A DNA stretch of 64,000 nt from CAIKMD01 sp963702925 (GTDB lineage: Bacteria > Pseudomonadota > Alphaproteobacteria > ATCC43930 > CGMCC-115725). The translations under genes and the position numbers were made by a program. The notes below the pieces were generated by a model that saw only the letters and a list, made by a program, of their open reading frames with translations, ran no database searches and had not been told where the DNA came from. The DNA lies in the NCBI GenBank assembly GCA_963702925.1, contig OY969771.1:4588001-4652000 (forward strand). The letters run 5' to 3'. The number at the start of each line of letters is the position of its first letter. Position 1 is the first letter of the stretch. Below are positions 34,565-43,274 of the stretch, piece after piece.

Positions 34565-35716
34565 ATGAACATCGATGCTGCCGAACTGCTGCGTCGCGCA
34601 CGCGCCCTCATTCCGGCGGTCGCGGCCAGCGCCAGCGACGGCGAACGCGACCGGCGGGTGCCACCCCCGGTGATCGATGCGCTCAAGAGCGCCGGCATTT
34701 TCCGCGCGTTACAGCCGCGCCGCTGGGGCGGCTACGAGCTCACCCCCACGGCGCTCTACGACGTCGAAATGGCGATCGGCGAAGGCGACATGTCGACCGC
34801 CTGGGTCGTCGGCGTGCTCGGTATCATCCCCTGGGCGGTCGCGCTGTTCGACGACCGGGCAGCCGAAGAAGTCTGGGGCAGCGACAATTCGACGCTCGTC
34901 TGCTGCGCGCTACGGCGCGCCGGCACGGCGACGCCGGTCGAAGGCGGATTCCGCCTGGGCGGCCGGTGGCGCTATGCCAGCGGCTCCGCGCATGCGGGCT
35001 GGGCGCTGCTTGGTGGCGGGGCCGGGCCGGCGCCCGGGGGCGATTATCTGATGCTGGTGCCACGGCGCGACTTCGAGATCATCGACACCTGGCATGTCGC
35101 CGGGCTGAAGGCGACCGGCAGCAACGACATCGTCGTTAACGACGTATTCGTTCCGGCGCATCGTGCGCATCGCATGGTCGACCTGTTCGATTGCAAAGGC
35201 CCGGGTCAGACGATCAATGCCGCGGCGCTCTACCGCCTGCCTTTCGGCCTGGTATTTGCGGGCGGCGTGTCGAATGCGGCGGTCGGCGCGCTCCAGGGCA
35301 TGCTGAGCCGGCTGCTCGACGATTTGCGGGCGCGCGGCGGGCCGTCGCGACCCGATCCCGACCTTTCACTCATTTGCGCCGAAGCGGCCACGACGATCGA
35401 CGAAGCGCGTGCCCTGGTCGCGCATAATTTCGCGCGGCTTGCGGCCTATGCCGAGCGGCGCGAAGTGCCGCCGATCGAGGAGCGCTTGAAGGTGAAATAC
35501 CAGCTCTCGCTCAATACCGAGCGCTGCCGGGTCGCGGCGAACCGTCTATTGGAAGCAACCGGCGCGTCCGGGCTCTATGCCGATCATCCTTACGGGAGGA
35601 TCATCGCCGACATCACCGCCGGGCGCCAGCACATCACCAACAGCGTTCCGCTTCATGCGCGCGACTGGGGCCAGGTGATGCTGGGTCAGCCGCGGCGGCA
35701 CGATTTCATGCTGTAG
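34565..35716 (+). CDS. Flavin-dependent monooxygenase, acyl-CoA dehydrogenase fold (HsaA-like)
   Basis: The 383-residue protein has the acyl-CoA dehydrogenase fold, but like the group D flavin hydroxylases: DGERDRRVPPPVIDALKSAG at the N-terminus, GDMSTAWVVGVLGI, GGRWRYASGSAHAGWALLGG and a C-terminal ITNSVPLHARDWG. This resembles the oxygenase parts of HsaA and HpaB-like systems, which hydroxylate phenols with FADH2 or FMNH2 from a separate reductase. No reductase gene is adjacent. The natural substrate cannot be told. Confidence 0.8.
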   Translation: MNIDAAELLRRARALIPAVAASASDGERDRRVPPPVIDALKSAGIFRALQPRRWGGYELTPTALYDVEMAIGEGDMSTAWVVGVLGIIPWAVALFDDRAAEEVWGSDNSTLVCCALRRAGTATPVEGGFRLGGRWRYASGSAHAGWALLGGGAGPAPGGDYLMLVPRRDFEIIDTWHVAGLKATGSNDIVVNDVFVPAHRAHRMVDLFDCKGPGQTINAAALYRLPFGLVFAGGVSNAAVGALQGMLSRLLDDLRARGGPSRPDPDLSLICAEAATTIDEARALVAHNFARLAAYAERREVPPIEERLKVKYQLSLNTERCRVAANRLLEATGASGLYADHPYGRIIADITAGRQHITNSVPLHARDWGQVMLGQPRRHDFML

Positions 35717-35736
35717 CGCGGAACACGAAAGACCTT

Positions 35737-36156
35737 TTAGCGCGGCCGCTCGAAGAGCTGCTCGATCAGGACTTCCTGGACGGTATTGGCGCCCGCCACG
35801 CGGCTCGCGCTCTTGAGCAGCCTGGCCTTCAGATAGGCCTGATCGATCCGGCCTTGAAGCGCGGCACGGCTCTGAAAAAAAACATAGAGCTCCTGGATGA
35901 ACGCGTCGTTGAGCTGCGCACGCTTTGCCTCGACGCCGTCCTTGTCTTGCCCTTCGACCAGCTGAAGAATCAGGGTCACGCCGACTTGGCGCGTCACCTG
36001 ATTGCCAACGATGACCGGTACGAAAATCGGATTGAACCGGACATAGGAGGGCGCACCGGCGACCTGCGCCGAAGCGTCCGGATGCTCGGCAGCAAGACTA
36101 GGTGAAATCAAAAGTACGGTGGAAATGAGAGCGGCGAAAATTCTAGAAATGGGCAT
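35737..36156 (-). CDS. Secreted hypothetical protein, FliL-like pattern
   Basis: The 139-residue product has a clear signal peptide (cleavage after SLAA, near residue 23) and a periplasmic domain containing YVRFNPIFVPVI, QVGVTLILQLVEG and LNDAFIQELYVFF. The strand-helix pattern recalls FliL, which sits beside the flagellar stator, but the match is weak and no flagellar gene is adjacent. The ATG overlaps the thiL end by 14 bases, so it is translated with thiL. Confidence 0.6.
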   Translation of the reverse strand: MPISRIFAALISTVLLISPSLAAEHPDASAQVAGAPSYVRFNPIFVPVIVGNQVTRQVGVTLILQLVEGQDKDGVEAKRAQLNDAFIQELYVFFQSRAALQGRIDQAYLKARLLKSASRVAGANTVQEVLIEQLFERPR

Positions 36157-37132
36157 ATCCCGTGATATCGACTTTCAACGGCACCCCCGCAGCATCGAGC
36201 AGCCTCACCCCCGCGCCTCGTTCCATGCGCCCAATCTCGGCGATGGCCACACCCGCGGCGCGCGACGCTTCGGCCACACGCTCAGCGGCATCCGGCGGCG
36301 CGGCAAAGAGCAACTCGTAATCATCGCCGCCACCGATTACCGCTTGATTAAGCCGGGAATCGACCGTGACCGCATGACGCGCCGCAGGCGAGAGCGGTAA
36401 CCTTACCTGCTCCACCGTCGCGCCCAGCCGTGACGTCTCGCATATATGGCCGAGATCGGCGATCAGACCGTCGGATATGTCGATCATTGCCCGCGCCACG
36501 CCGACAAGCCGCGGACCGAGCCCAACGCGCGGCCGCGGCAAATGATAACGATCAATGAGAAAATCGCGTTCTTCTACGCTGAGCCCGGGGAGTTCGCCAC
36601 GCAACGCGCACAGTCCGAGCGCACCATCGCCGAGCGTGCCCGAAACATAGACAACGTCGCCATCACGCGCCCCGCTGCGCAGCACCGCTTGCCCGCGCGC
36701 GATGCGGCCGATCGCGGTCACCGACAAAGTCGTGGGCCCGGGCGTTCCCGAGCTATCGCCGCCCCAAAGGCCGATTCCGTATTCCGCCTGATCCGCCGCG
36801 AGACCGGCGACAAAAGCCTCGAGCCAGGCTTCGCCGCGCGTTGCCGGCAGCACGGTGGTCACGAGATAACCGAAAGGTCGTGCGCCTTTTGCCGCTAGAT
36901 CCGACAGATTCACACGCAACAGCTTGCGCGCGACTTGGTCCGGCGGATCCTCGGGAAAGTAGTCGACGCCTTCGACAATGGCATCCGTGGTGAGTACATA
37001 TTGCTCGCCATCCGGCCCGTCGATGAGTGCGACGTCGTCGACAAGACCCAGCGCCTCAGGCGCGGCGAGCGGCTTGAAAAAGCGCGCGATGCGCTCGAAT
37101 TCACCGAGATGGGGCGCCGCGGCCACCACCAT
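36143..37132 (-). CDS. thiL: Thiamine-monophosphate kinase
   Basis: ThiL phosphorylates thiamine monophosphate to the active diphosphate. Key motifs are YVLTTDAIVEGVDYFPED, NLSDLAAKGARPFG, GLWGGDSSGTPGP and MIDISDGLIADLGHI, in family order. From the ATG at 37132 the product is 329 residues and overlaps nusB by 32 bases; GTG codons at 37129 and 37126 are equally possible starts, and the GAGG just before favours the latter. nusB-thiL is a common pair. Confidence 0.93.
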   Translation of the reverse strand: MVVAAAPHLGEFERIARFFKPLAAPEALGLVDDVALIDGPDGEQYVLTTDAIVEGVDYFPEDPPDQVARKLLRVNLSDLAAKGARPFGYLVTTVLPATRGEAWLEAFVAGLAADQAEYGIGLWGGDSSGTPGPTTLSVTAIGRIARGQAVLRSGARDGDVVYVSGTLGDGALGLCALRGELPGLSVEERDFLIDRYHLPRPRVGLGPRLVGVARAMIDISDGLIADLGHICETSRLGATVEQVRLPLSPAARHAVTVDSRLNQAVIGGGDDYELLFAAPPDAAERVAEASRAAGVAIAEIGRMERGAGVRLLDAAGVPLKVDITGYAHF

Positions 37133-37625
37133 CCTCACGCAGGCTGTCCGGCCGCAGCGTCCGCGCCAAGCAATCGAGGACGCCATTGACCAGCCCTGGC
37201 TCTTTGCCGGCAAAAAAGGCGTGGGCGATGTCGAGATATTCGCTGATCGCAACGCGTGTCGGCACGTCGGGCCGCGCCAGCAGCTCGTAAGCGCCGGCAC
37301 GCAGAATCGCACGCAAGATGATCTCGAGCCGTTCGAGCGGCCAATCGGGCGTCAGGCAGGCGGCGATGTGGCGATCGAGCTCCTCGCGCCGGGCGCAAGC
37401 GCCTTCCACCAGATCTGCGAATAGGCGCTCATCGGCGGCACCAAAGCTTTCGCCGTCATTATCGGCACCGAGCCGATGGCGAATGAACTCCATCACCACA
37501 TTGGCCGGCGACGCGCCGGTTACGTCGATCTGGTAAAGCGCCTGCACCGCACCAAGCCGAGAAGCCGTGCGCCGCCTCCCCGGTTCGGCGGGGCGTGGCG
37601 GCGTTGTTTCTGCAGCCGGGCTCAT
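37101..37625 (-). CDS. nusB: Transcription antitermination factor NusB
   Basis: NusB binds boxA RNA with S10 to keep RNA polymerase processive on rRNA operons. The 174-residue protein has RRRTASRLGAVQALYQIDVTG at the N-terminus, ILRAGAYELLARPDVPTRVA and ISEYLDIAHAFF. The ATG at 37625 shares a base with the ribH stop. A short Ala/Pro-rich N-terminal extension precedes the domain. Confidence 0.94.
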   Translation of the reverse strand: MSPAAETTPPRPAEPGRRRTASRLGAVQALYQIDVTGASPANVVMEFIRHRLGADNDGESFGAADERLFADLVEGACARREELDRHIAACLTPDWPLERLEIILRAILRAGAYELLARPDVPTRVAISEYLDIAHAFFAGKEPGLVNGVLDCLARTLRPDSLREDGGGRGAPSR

Positions 37626-38065
37626 CACGTCGCCAAGCCGAAGCGGCGTTTCAGCTCGACCATGGCAAGGCAAGCCTTGGCCGCCTCGCCGCCCTTGTTG
37701 CGCTTGTCGATACGCGCGCGGGCAAGCGCCTGCTCTTCGTTTTCGACGGTGAGAACGCCGAAGCCGATCGCAAGGTGATGCTCCAAGGCGAGGCTTTGCA
37801 GCCCGTGCGCGCTTTCGGTGCAGACATGCTCGTAATGCGTGGTCTCGCCGCGGATGACGCAGCCGAGCGCGACATATCCATCATAAGGATTCTTCGCTGT
37901 GGCCGCGAAACGGATCGCGGCAGGGATCTCGAACGCACCAGGCACGGTCACGACGTCGTAGCGCGCCTGCGCCTCTTCGAGGGCGGCCTTGGCGCCTTTC
38001 AACAATTCGTCGGAGATATGCGCGTAGTAGCGCGCCTCGACCACCAAAATACGCGGCGACGCCAT
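37625..38065 (-). CDS. ribH: 6,7-dimethyl-8-ribityllumazine synthase
   Basis: RibH makes the direct precursor of riboflavin from the products of RibD and RibB. The 146-residue protein has ARYYAHISDELLKGAKAALE, VPGAFEIPAAIRF and ALGCVIRGETTHYEHV with the substrate-binding His. The ATG at 38065 lies next to the ribB stop; the longer open frame is unlikely. Length and order are typical. Confidence 0.95.
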   Translation of the reverse strand: MASPRILVVEARYYAHISDELLKGAKAALEEAQARYDVVTVPGAFEIPAAIRFAATAKNPYDGYVALGCVIRGETTHYEHVCTESAHGLQSLALEHHLAIGFGVLTVENEEQALARARIDKRNKGGEAAKACLAMVELKRRFGLAT

Positions 38066-38066
38066 C

Positions 38067-39179
38067 TCAATCTTCCGGCGCCACGATCGGGCGCCGCTCC
38101 ACTGCGTTAAGACCATAGCCTTCGAGCGCGACGATGGTGCGCTCTGTGTTCGACAATAGAATCATCTCGTGCACGCCGAGATCGAGCAGGATCTGTGCGC
38201 CGACGCCGTAATCGCGCAAGGCGGGGACGAAGCTCTCGCCCTGCATCATGCTGCGCACGCGCTCGGACAGGACGGTCATCGTCGGCTCGCGGATCGCAAC
38301 CACGACGCCGCGCCCTTCCTTGGCGATCATCAGCATCGCCGCGCGCAGCGCGCCGGCGCGATTGCTTGCGTTGCCGAAGGCGTCGTCGAGCATATTGATC
38401 GCATGCATGCGTGTCATCACCGGCCCGCCCGCGGCAATATCGCCCTTTACCAGCGCGATATGCTCGGCAAAAGGCACCTTGCTGGAATAGACATAGAGCT
38501 TCCACTCGCCGCCGAAGCGGCTCGTGAACGTGGTTTCGAGCTTGCGTTCGACGATCCGGTCGTGACGCAGCCTGTAGGCGATGAGATCAGCGATGGTTGC
38601 GACTTTAAGCCCGTGCAGCTGCGCGAAAGCGATCAGCTCCGGCCGGCGCGCCATCGTGCCGTCGTCATTCATGATCTCGCAAATGACGCCCGACGGGTTG
38701 AGCCCGGCCAAGCGCGCGATATCGACCGCCGCCTCGGTATGACCGGTGCGCACCAGCACGCCGCCATCGCGTGCCATCAAGGGAAACACGTGACCCGGCG
38801 TGACGATGTCTTCGGGGCCCTTGGTGGGATCGATCGCCACGGCGATGGTGCGCGCGCGATCCGGCGCCGAAATGCCCGTGGTGACACCATCTTTCGCTTC
38901 GATCGAGACCGTGAACGCAGTCTGCAGTCGCGTCGCATTGTGCTGCGCCATCAGCGGCAGCTTCAAATGCTCGACCCGCTCGCGCGGCAGCGCCAGGCAG
39001 ATAAGGCCGCGGCCATGCTTCGCCATGAAATTGATCACAGCCGGCGTCGCCATTTGAGCCGGAACAACGAGGTCGCCCTCGTTTTCGCGATCCTCGTCAT
39101 CGACCAGGATGAACATCCGGCCGTTGCGCGCCTCCTCGATGATCTCTTCGATCGGCGAAATGACGTCGACGAAACTCAT
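38067..39179 (-). CDS. ribB: RibBX: 3,4-dihydroxy-2-butanone-4-phosphate synthase fused to a degenerate GTP cyclohydrolase II-like domain
   Basis: The N-terminal domain (about 1-205) is an intact RibB: VDDEDRENEGDLVVPAQ and GHTEAAVDIARLAG. The C-terminal 160 residues have the fold pattern of GTP cyclohydrolase II, but the zinc-binding Cys residues are gone: RMHAINMLDDAFGNASNRAG stands where RVHSECLTGDVFGSLRCDCG is expected. This is the RibBX variant described in Proteobacteria, which leaves only the butanone-phosphate synthase activity. GTP cyclohydrolase II must therefore be encoded elsewhere. Confidence 0.9.
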   Translation of the reverse strand: MSFVDVISPIEEIIEEARNGRMFILVDDEDRENEGDLVVPAQMATPAVINFMAKHGRGLICLALPRERVEHLKLPLMAQHNATRLQTAFTVSIEAKDGVTTGISAPDRARTIAVAIDPTKGPEDIVTPGHVFPLMARDGGVLVRTGHTEAAVDIARLAGLNPSGVICEIMNDDGTMARRPELIAFAQLHGLKVATIADLIAYRLRHDRIVERKLETTFTSRFGGEWKLYVYSSKVPFAEHIALVKGDIAAGGPVMTRMHAINMLDDAFGNASNRAGALRAAMLMIAKEGRGVVVAIREPTMTVLSERVRSMMQGESFVPALRDYGVGAQILLDLGVHEMILLSNTERTIVALEGYGLNAVERRPIVAPED

Positions 39180-39248
39180 GCCTTGACCTTTTGGCGATCC
39201 GATGCCGGTTTATAGCCCGCGGCCAGCCCTCGGGTCACGGGGAATTCG

Positions 39249-39845
39249 TTACGGTGCAAGGGGTTTGCCCAGCAGCCGCGCGACATAGCGCGCCAGCATA
39301 TCGAGCTCGAAATTGACCCGATCGCCGATTTTGGCCGCGCCGAAGGTAGTGTGCGCGAGGGTGTGCGGGATGAGGTTAACGCCGAAACGGTTCCCTTGCA
39401 CCTCGTTGACGGTGAGCGACACGCCGTCGAGCGCGACCGAGCCTTTGGGCGCGATCGCGGCGGCGAGCGCATCCGGCACGCGAAAGCCAAAACGCTGCGA
39501 ATCCCCATCGGGGCGGCGTTCGACGATTTCGGCGACGGCATCGACATGGCCCGAGACCAAATGGCCGCCCAGCTCGTCGCCGGCCTTGAGCGCGCGCTCA
39601 AGATTGATGCGCGTGCCGACCCGCCACGCGGCAAGCGTCGAGCGCGCCAGGGTCTCGGCCGAAGCCTGAACCGCGAACCAATCCTCGCCGCGCTCGATCG
39701 CGGTGAGGCACACGCCCGAACAAGCGATTGAAGCGCCCAGCGCCAAATCGTGCAGGTCGAGCTTCGTGGCAATGACATAGGTGGTGTCGCCGTCCGGGCG
39801 GATCTCGCGCACTTCGCCGATATCGCTGATGATCCCGGTGAACAT
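39249..39845 (-). CDS. ribE: Riboflavin synthase, alpha subunit
   Basis: The enzyme dismutates two lumazines to riboflavin. The 198-residue protein begins MFTGIISDIGEVREI and has the duplicated lumazine-binding barrels, SIACSGVCLTAIE in the first and SVALDGVSLTVNE in the second, and GGHLVSGHVDAVAEI between them. The ATG at 39845 is one base from the ribD stop. About 69 bp separate it from ribB. Confidence 0.95.
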   Translation of the reverse strand: MFTGIISDIGEVREIRPDGDTTYVIATKLDLHDLALGASIACSGVCLTAIERGEDWFAVQASAETLARSTLAAWRVGTRINLERALKAGDELGGHLVSGHVDAVAEIVERRPDGDSQRFGFRVPDALAAAIAPKGSVALDGVSLTVNEVQGNRFGVNLIPHTLAHTTFGAAKIGDRVNFELDMLARYVARLLGKPLAP

Positions 39846-39846
39846 C

Positions 39847-40947
39847 TCAATCCGCCCGCGCCAGGGTTTCCAAGACATCCTCGCCGAGCTCCTCAAGTGC
39901 CAGCCGCCGGAAGCGGGGCGCCGCCGCGAGCGTGGTCACGCCGATCGCCTCGATCGCCGGCAACGCGTCGCCGCCCAAGAGGCGCGGGGCGTGAAACCAA
40001 GCCAGCCGATCGACCAAGCCGGCTTCGAGCAGCGCCCCGGCGAGCCGCGCCCCGCCTTCGGCCAGGATGCGCGTCAGCCCTCTTTTGCCGAGCTCGGCCA
40101 AGGCAACACCGAGGTCCAACTCCCCAGAGGATTTTCCGACCGGCACTTCGATGAGCTCGACGCCGCAATCGAGAAATGCCTGACACCGCGCGTGATCAAC
40201 TCCGTGCCGGTGCACGATCCAGGTCGGAACATCCTTTGCTTCGGCCACGAGCTTTGCGGTCAAGGGCAAGCGCAAGGCGCCGTCGACGACAATCCGGACC
40301 GGATTGCGCGCCTCGATCCCCGGCAAGCGGCAGGTCAGCAAGGGATCGTCGGCGACAACCGTGTTAACACCGACCATGACGGCATCATGCGTCGCGCGCA
40401 GCCAATGGGCGCGTTGGCGCGCCGTTTCGCCAGTAATCCAGCGGCTTTCGCCGGTCGCGGTCGCGATCTTGCCATCCAGCGTCGCGGCAAGCTTGAGCGT
40501 GACCAGCGGCCGCCCGGCGCCGAGGCGCATGAAGAAGCCTGCATTGATGTCGGTGGCTTCAGCGGCATAAAGCCCGGTATCGACCGTGACGCCCGCATCG
40601 CGCAGCCGCGCAATGCCGCGACCCGCGACGCGCGGGTCCGGATCTTCGATGGCAACCACGGCGCGGGTGATTCCGGCCGCGATTAGCGCATCGGTGCAGG
40701 GCGGCGTCTTGCCATGGTGGCAACAAGGCTCGAGGCTGACATAAGCGGTTGCACCTTTGGCGCGCGCACCGCTTCGCGCCAGCGCCTCGGTCTCGCCATG
40801 CGGCCTTCCGCCTTGCTGCGTCCAGCCGCGTCCTACCACCACGCCGTCATTCACCAAAACGCAGCCGACTGTCGGATTAGGCCACACCGTGCCAAGGCCG
40901 CGCCGCGCGAGCGCCAGCGCCGCCCGCATGAAGGGGCCGTCATCCAT
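39847..40947 (-). CDS. ribD: Bifunctional riboflavin deaminase-reductase RibD
   Basis: RibD deaminates the pyrimidine product of GTP cyclohydrolase II and then reduces its ribosyl group. The 366-residue protein has a deaminase domain with HGETEAL and EPCCHHGKTPPCTDAL zinc ligands, and a reductase domain (about 145-360) with LKLAATLDGKIATATGES and LAEGGARLAGALL. It lies five bases downstream of nrdR. Length is normal. Confidence 0.95.
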   Translation of the reverse strand: MDDGPFMRAALALARRGLGTVWPNPTVGCVLVNDGVVVGRGWTQQGGRPHGETEALARSGARAKGATAYVSLEPCCHHGKTPPCTDALIAAGITRAVVAIEDPDPRVAGRGIARLRDAGVTVDTGLYAAEATDINAGFFMRLGAGRPLVTLKLAATLDGKIATATGESRWITGETARQRAHWLRATHDAVMVGVNTVVADDPLLTCRLPGIEARNPVRIVVDGALRLPLTAKLVAEAKDVPTWIVHRHGVDHARCQAFLDCGVELIEVPVGKSSGELDLGVALAELGKRGLTRILAEGGARLAGALLEAGLVDRLAWFHAPRLLGGDALPAIEAIGVTTLAAAPRFRRLALEELGEDVLETLARAD

Positions 40948-40952
40948 CGCGA

Positions 40953-41417
40953 TCAGTCATTGTCGGCGTCGGCGCGAATGCGTCCGATGAATTCGCCGAA
41001 ATCCTTCGCCTCGCGGAAATTACGATAGACCGATGCAAAGCGCACATAGGCCACCTGATCGAGCGTCGCCAGCGCCTCCATCACCAGCTCGCCGACCACG
41101 TCGCTCGGAATATCGCTTTCGCCCGAGCTTTCGAGCTGGCGCACGATCGAATTGATCACGCGTTCGACCCGCTCGGGCTCGACCGGTCGCTTGCGGAGCG
41201 CGATGTGAATCGAGCGCGCCAACTTTTCACGCTCGAACGGTTCGCGCTGGCCATTCTTTTTTACCACCGTCAGCTCGCGCAGCTGCACGCGCTCGAAGGT
41301 GGTGAAGCGCGCCGCGCAATTGGGACACAGCCGCCGCCGCCGGATCGCCGATTGGTCCTCGGTCGGCCGCGAATTTTTGACCTGGGTATCCTCGGTTCCA
41401 CAAAACGGGCACCGCAT
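40953..41417 (-). CDS. nrdR: Transcriptional repressor NrdR
   Basis: NrdR represses ribonucleotide reductase genes, sensing ATP/dATP. The 154-residue protein has an N-terminal zinc ribbon (MRCPFCG, then LCPNCAARFTTFE) and an ATP-cone domain (about 45-135) beginning VVKKNGQREPFEREK. It sits between glyA and ribD, a conserved alphaproteobacterial position. Length is typical. Confidence 0.95.
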   Translation of the reverse strand: MRCPFCGTEDTQVKNSRPTEDQSAIRRRRLCPNCAARFTTFERVQLRELTVVKKNGQREPFEREKLARSIHIALRKRPVEPERVERVINSIVRQLESSGESDIPSDVVGELVMEALATLDQVAYVRFASVYRNFREAKDFGEFIGRIRADADND

Positions 41418-41441
41418 CTCTGTTCTCCCCCTCCCCGCGCT

Positions 41442-42731
41442 TTAGCTCGGATAGACCGGGAAGGCCGCGCATAGCGCTTCGACCTTGCGCCGCACCGCCG
41501 CCTCGACCGCCCCGTTATTGTCGCCATTCGCGTTCAACCCGTCGAGCACCTCGGCGATGAGCGCGCCGACCTGCCGGAACTCGACCTGGCCGAAGCCGCG
41601 CGACGTGCCGACCGGGCTGCCGAGCCGCACGCCCGACGTCACGGTGGGTTTTTCCGGATCGAACGGAATGCCATTTTTGTTGCAGGTGATCGCGGCACGC
41701 TCCAGCGCAGCTTCCGCCACCTTGCCGGTGAGCTTCTTGGGCCTCAGATCGACGAGCAGAAGGTGCGTGTCGGTGCCGCCCGAGACGATGTCGAGCCCGC
41801 GCTCGGCGAGGCTCGCCGCCAAGGCCTTGGCGTTATCCGCCACCGCGCGGGCATAGAGCTTGAATTCCGGGCGCAAGGCCTCGCCCAGCATCACCGCCTT
41901 GGCCGCGATGACATGCATCAAGGGCCCGCCCTGCAAGCCCGGGAAGATCGCGCTGTTGATCTTCTTGCCGAGTTCTTCGTCGTTGGAAAGAATCATGCCG
42001 CCGCGTGGGCCGCGCAGCGTTTTGTGCGTTGTGGTGGTGACGACATGCGCGTGCGGCAGCGGGCTCGGATGCACGCCGCCGGCGACGAGACCCGCGAAAT
42101 GCGCCATGTCGACCATCAGATAGGCGCCGACCTCGTCGGCAATGCGACGAAACTGCGCGAAATCGATAATCCGCGGATAGGCTGAGCCGCCCGCGATGAT
42201 CAGCTTCGGACGCTCCGCCTTGGCGAGGCGCTCGACCTCGTCATAGTCGATGCGGGCGTCCTCGCGGCGCACGCCATAGGGCACGGCGCGAAACCATTTG
42301 CCCGACAAATTGGGCGGCGCGCCATGCGTCAAATGCCCGCCCGCGGCGAGCGACATGCCCATGATCGTGTCGCCGGGCTTCAACAGCGCCAGCATCACCG
42401 CCTGGTTCGCTTGCGAGCCCGAATGGGGCTGAGCATTGACGAAAGCGCATTCGAACAAACGTTTGGCGCGATCGATCGCAAGTTGTTCGGCGATATCGAC
42501 GAATTCGCAGCCGCCGTAATAACGTTTGCCAGGATAGCCTTCGGCATATTTGTTGGTGAGCACCGAGCCCTGCGCCTCGAGCACTGCGCGCGAAACGATG
42601 TTCTCGGACGCGATCAGCTCGATCTGGTTGCGTTGGCGCCCCAACTCCTTATCGATCGCTGCTCTGATCTCGGGATCGGCTTCGGCAAGCGATGCGCTGA
42701 AGAACCGGTCGACATTGGAAGGAACGGACAT
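41442..42731 (-). CDS. glyA: Serine hydroxymethyltransferase
   Basis: GlyA interconverts serine and glycine with transfer of a one-carbon unit to tetrahydrofolate, using pyridoxal phosphate. The 429-residue protein has ELIASENIVSRAVLEAQGS at the N-terminus and the PLP lysine in HVVTTTTHKTLRGPRGG. It lies between rpiB and nrdR with 16 bp before it; the cluster order is widespread in alphaproteobacteria. Confidence 0.96.
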   Translation of the reverse strand: MSVPSNVDRFFSASLAEADPEIRAAIDKELGRQRNQIELIASENIVSRAVLEAQGSVLTNKYAEGYPGKRYYGGCEFVDIAEQLAIDRAKRLFECAFVNAQPHSGSQANQAVMLALLKPGDTIMGMSLAAGGHLTHGAPPNLSGKWFRAVPYGVRREDARIDYDEVERLAKAERPKLIIAGGSAYPRIIDFAQFRRIADEVGAYLMVDMAHFAGLVAGGVHPSPLPHAHVVTTTTHKTLRGPRGGMILSNDEELGKKINSAIFPGLQGGPLMHVIAAKAVMLGEALRPEFKLYARAVADNAKALAASLAERGLDIVSGGTDTHLLLVDLRPKKLTGKVAEAALERAAITCNKNGIPFDPEKPTVTSGVRLGSPVGTSRGFGQVEFRQVGALIAEVLDGLNANGDNNGAVEAAVRRKVEALCAAFPVYPS

Positions 42732-42747
42732 CGGCGACTGACCTCAG

Positions 42748-43179
42748 TTATGACATCAAAGCGACGCGGCGCGCGTGGCGCCCGCCTTCGAAAGGCGTGG
42801 TGAAGAAGACCTTGAGACAATCCTTGGCCAGTTCGGTGCCGAGGATGCGCCCGCCTAAGGCGAGCACGTTCGCGTCATTGTGCTGACGCGCGAGACGCGC
42901 CGTCGTCACGTCATGGACGAGCGCGCAGCGGATGAAACGCTCGCGGTTCGCGGCGATCGCCATGCCGATGCCGGTGCCGCAGATCAGCAACCCGCGCTGG
43001 GCTTTTCCTTCGCCGATCGCGCGCGTTACGGCGGCGGCAAAATTCGGGTAATCGACCGATTCGGACCCGTTCGTGCCGAGATCGAGCACATCGAAGCCGA
43101 GCGCGCGCAACTCGGGCACCAAGACGTGCTTCAGTTCATAGCCGCCATGATCAGCGGCAACGGCGACGGTTTCGGTCAT
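42748..43179 (-). CDS. rpiB: Ribose 5-phosphate isomerase B
   Basis: RpiB interconverts ribose 5-phosphate and ribulose 5-phosphate. The 143-residue protein begins with AADHGGYELKHVLVPEL and has the active-site GLLICGTGIGMAIAANR with the base Cys, and the H-D segment ALVHDVTTARLARQHNDANV. It is the first gene of rpiB-glyA-nrdR-rib. A promoter should lie in 43180-43274, which otherwise seems empty. Confidence 0.95.
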   Translation of the reverse strand: MTETVAVAADHGGYELKHVLVPELRALGFDVLDLGTNGSESVDYPNFAAAVTRAIGEGKAQRGLLICGTGIGMAIAANRERFIRCALVHDVTTARLARQHNDANVLALGGRILGTELAKDCLKVFFTTPFEGGRHARRVALMS

Positions 43180-43274
43180 GCTCTTATTAAATTAGGGGCC
43201 GGACCGGAACTCTACCAGATGTCGGGGCCTACCGCCAGTCGGCTACCAGCAATCGTGGGTGTACGATAAGGGCC

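Noticed and set aside
39180..39248. Possible FMN riboswitch in front of ribB
   Set aside because: The gap is only 69 bp and shows none of the conserved RFN stems; the gene is internal to the operon.
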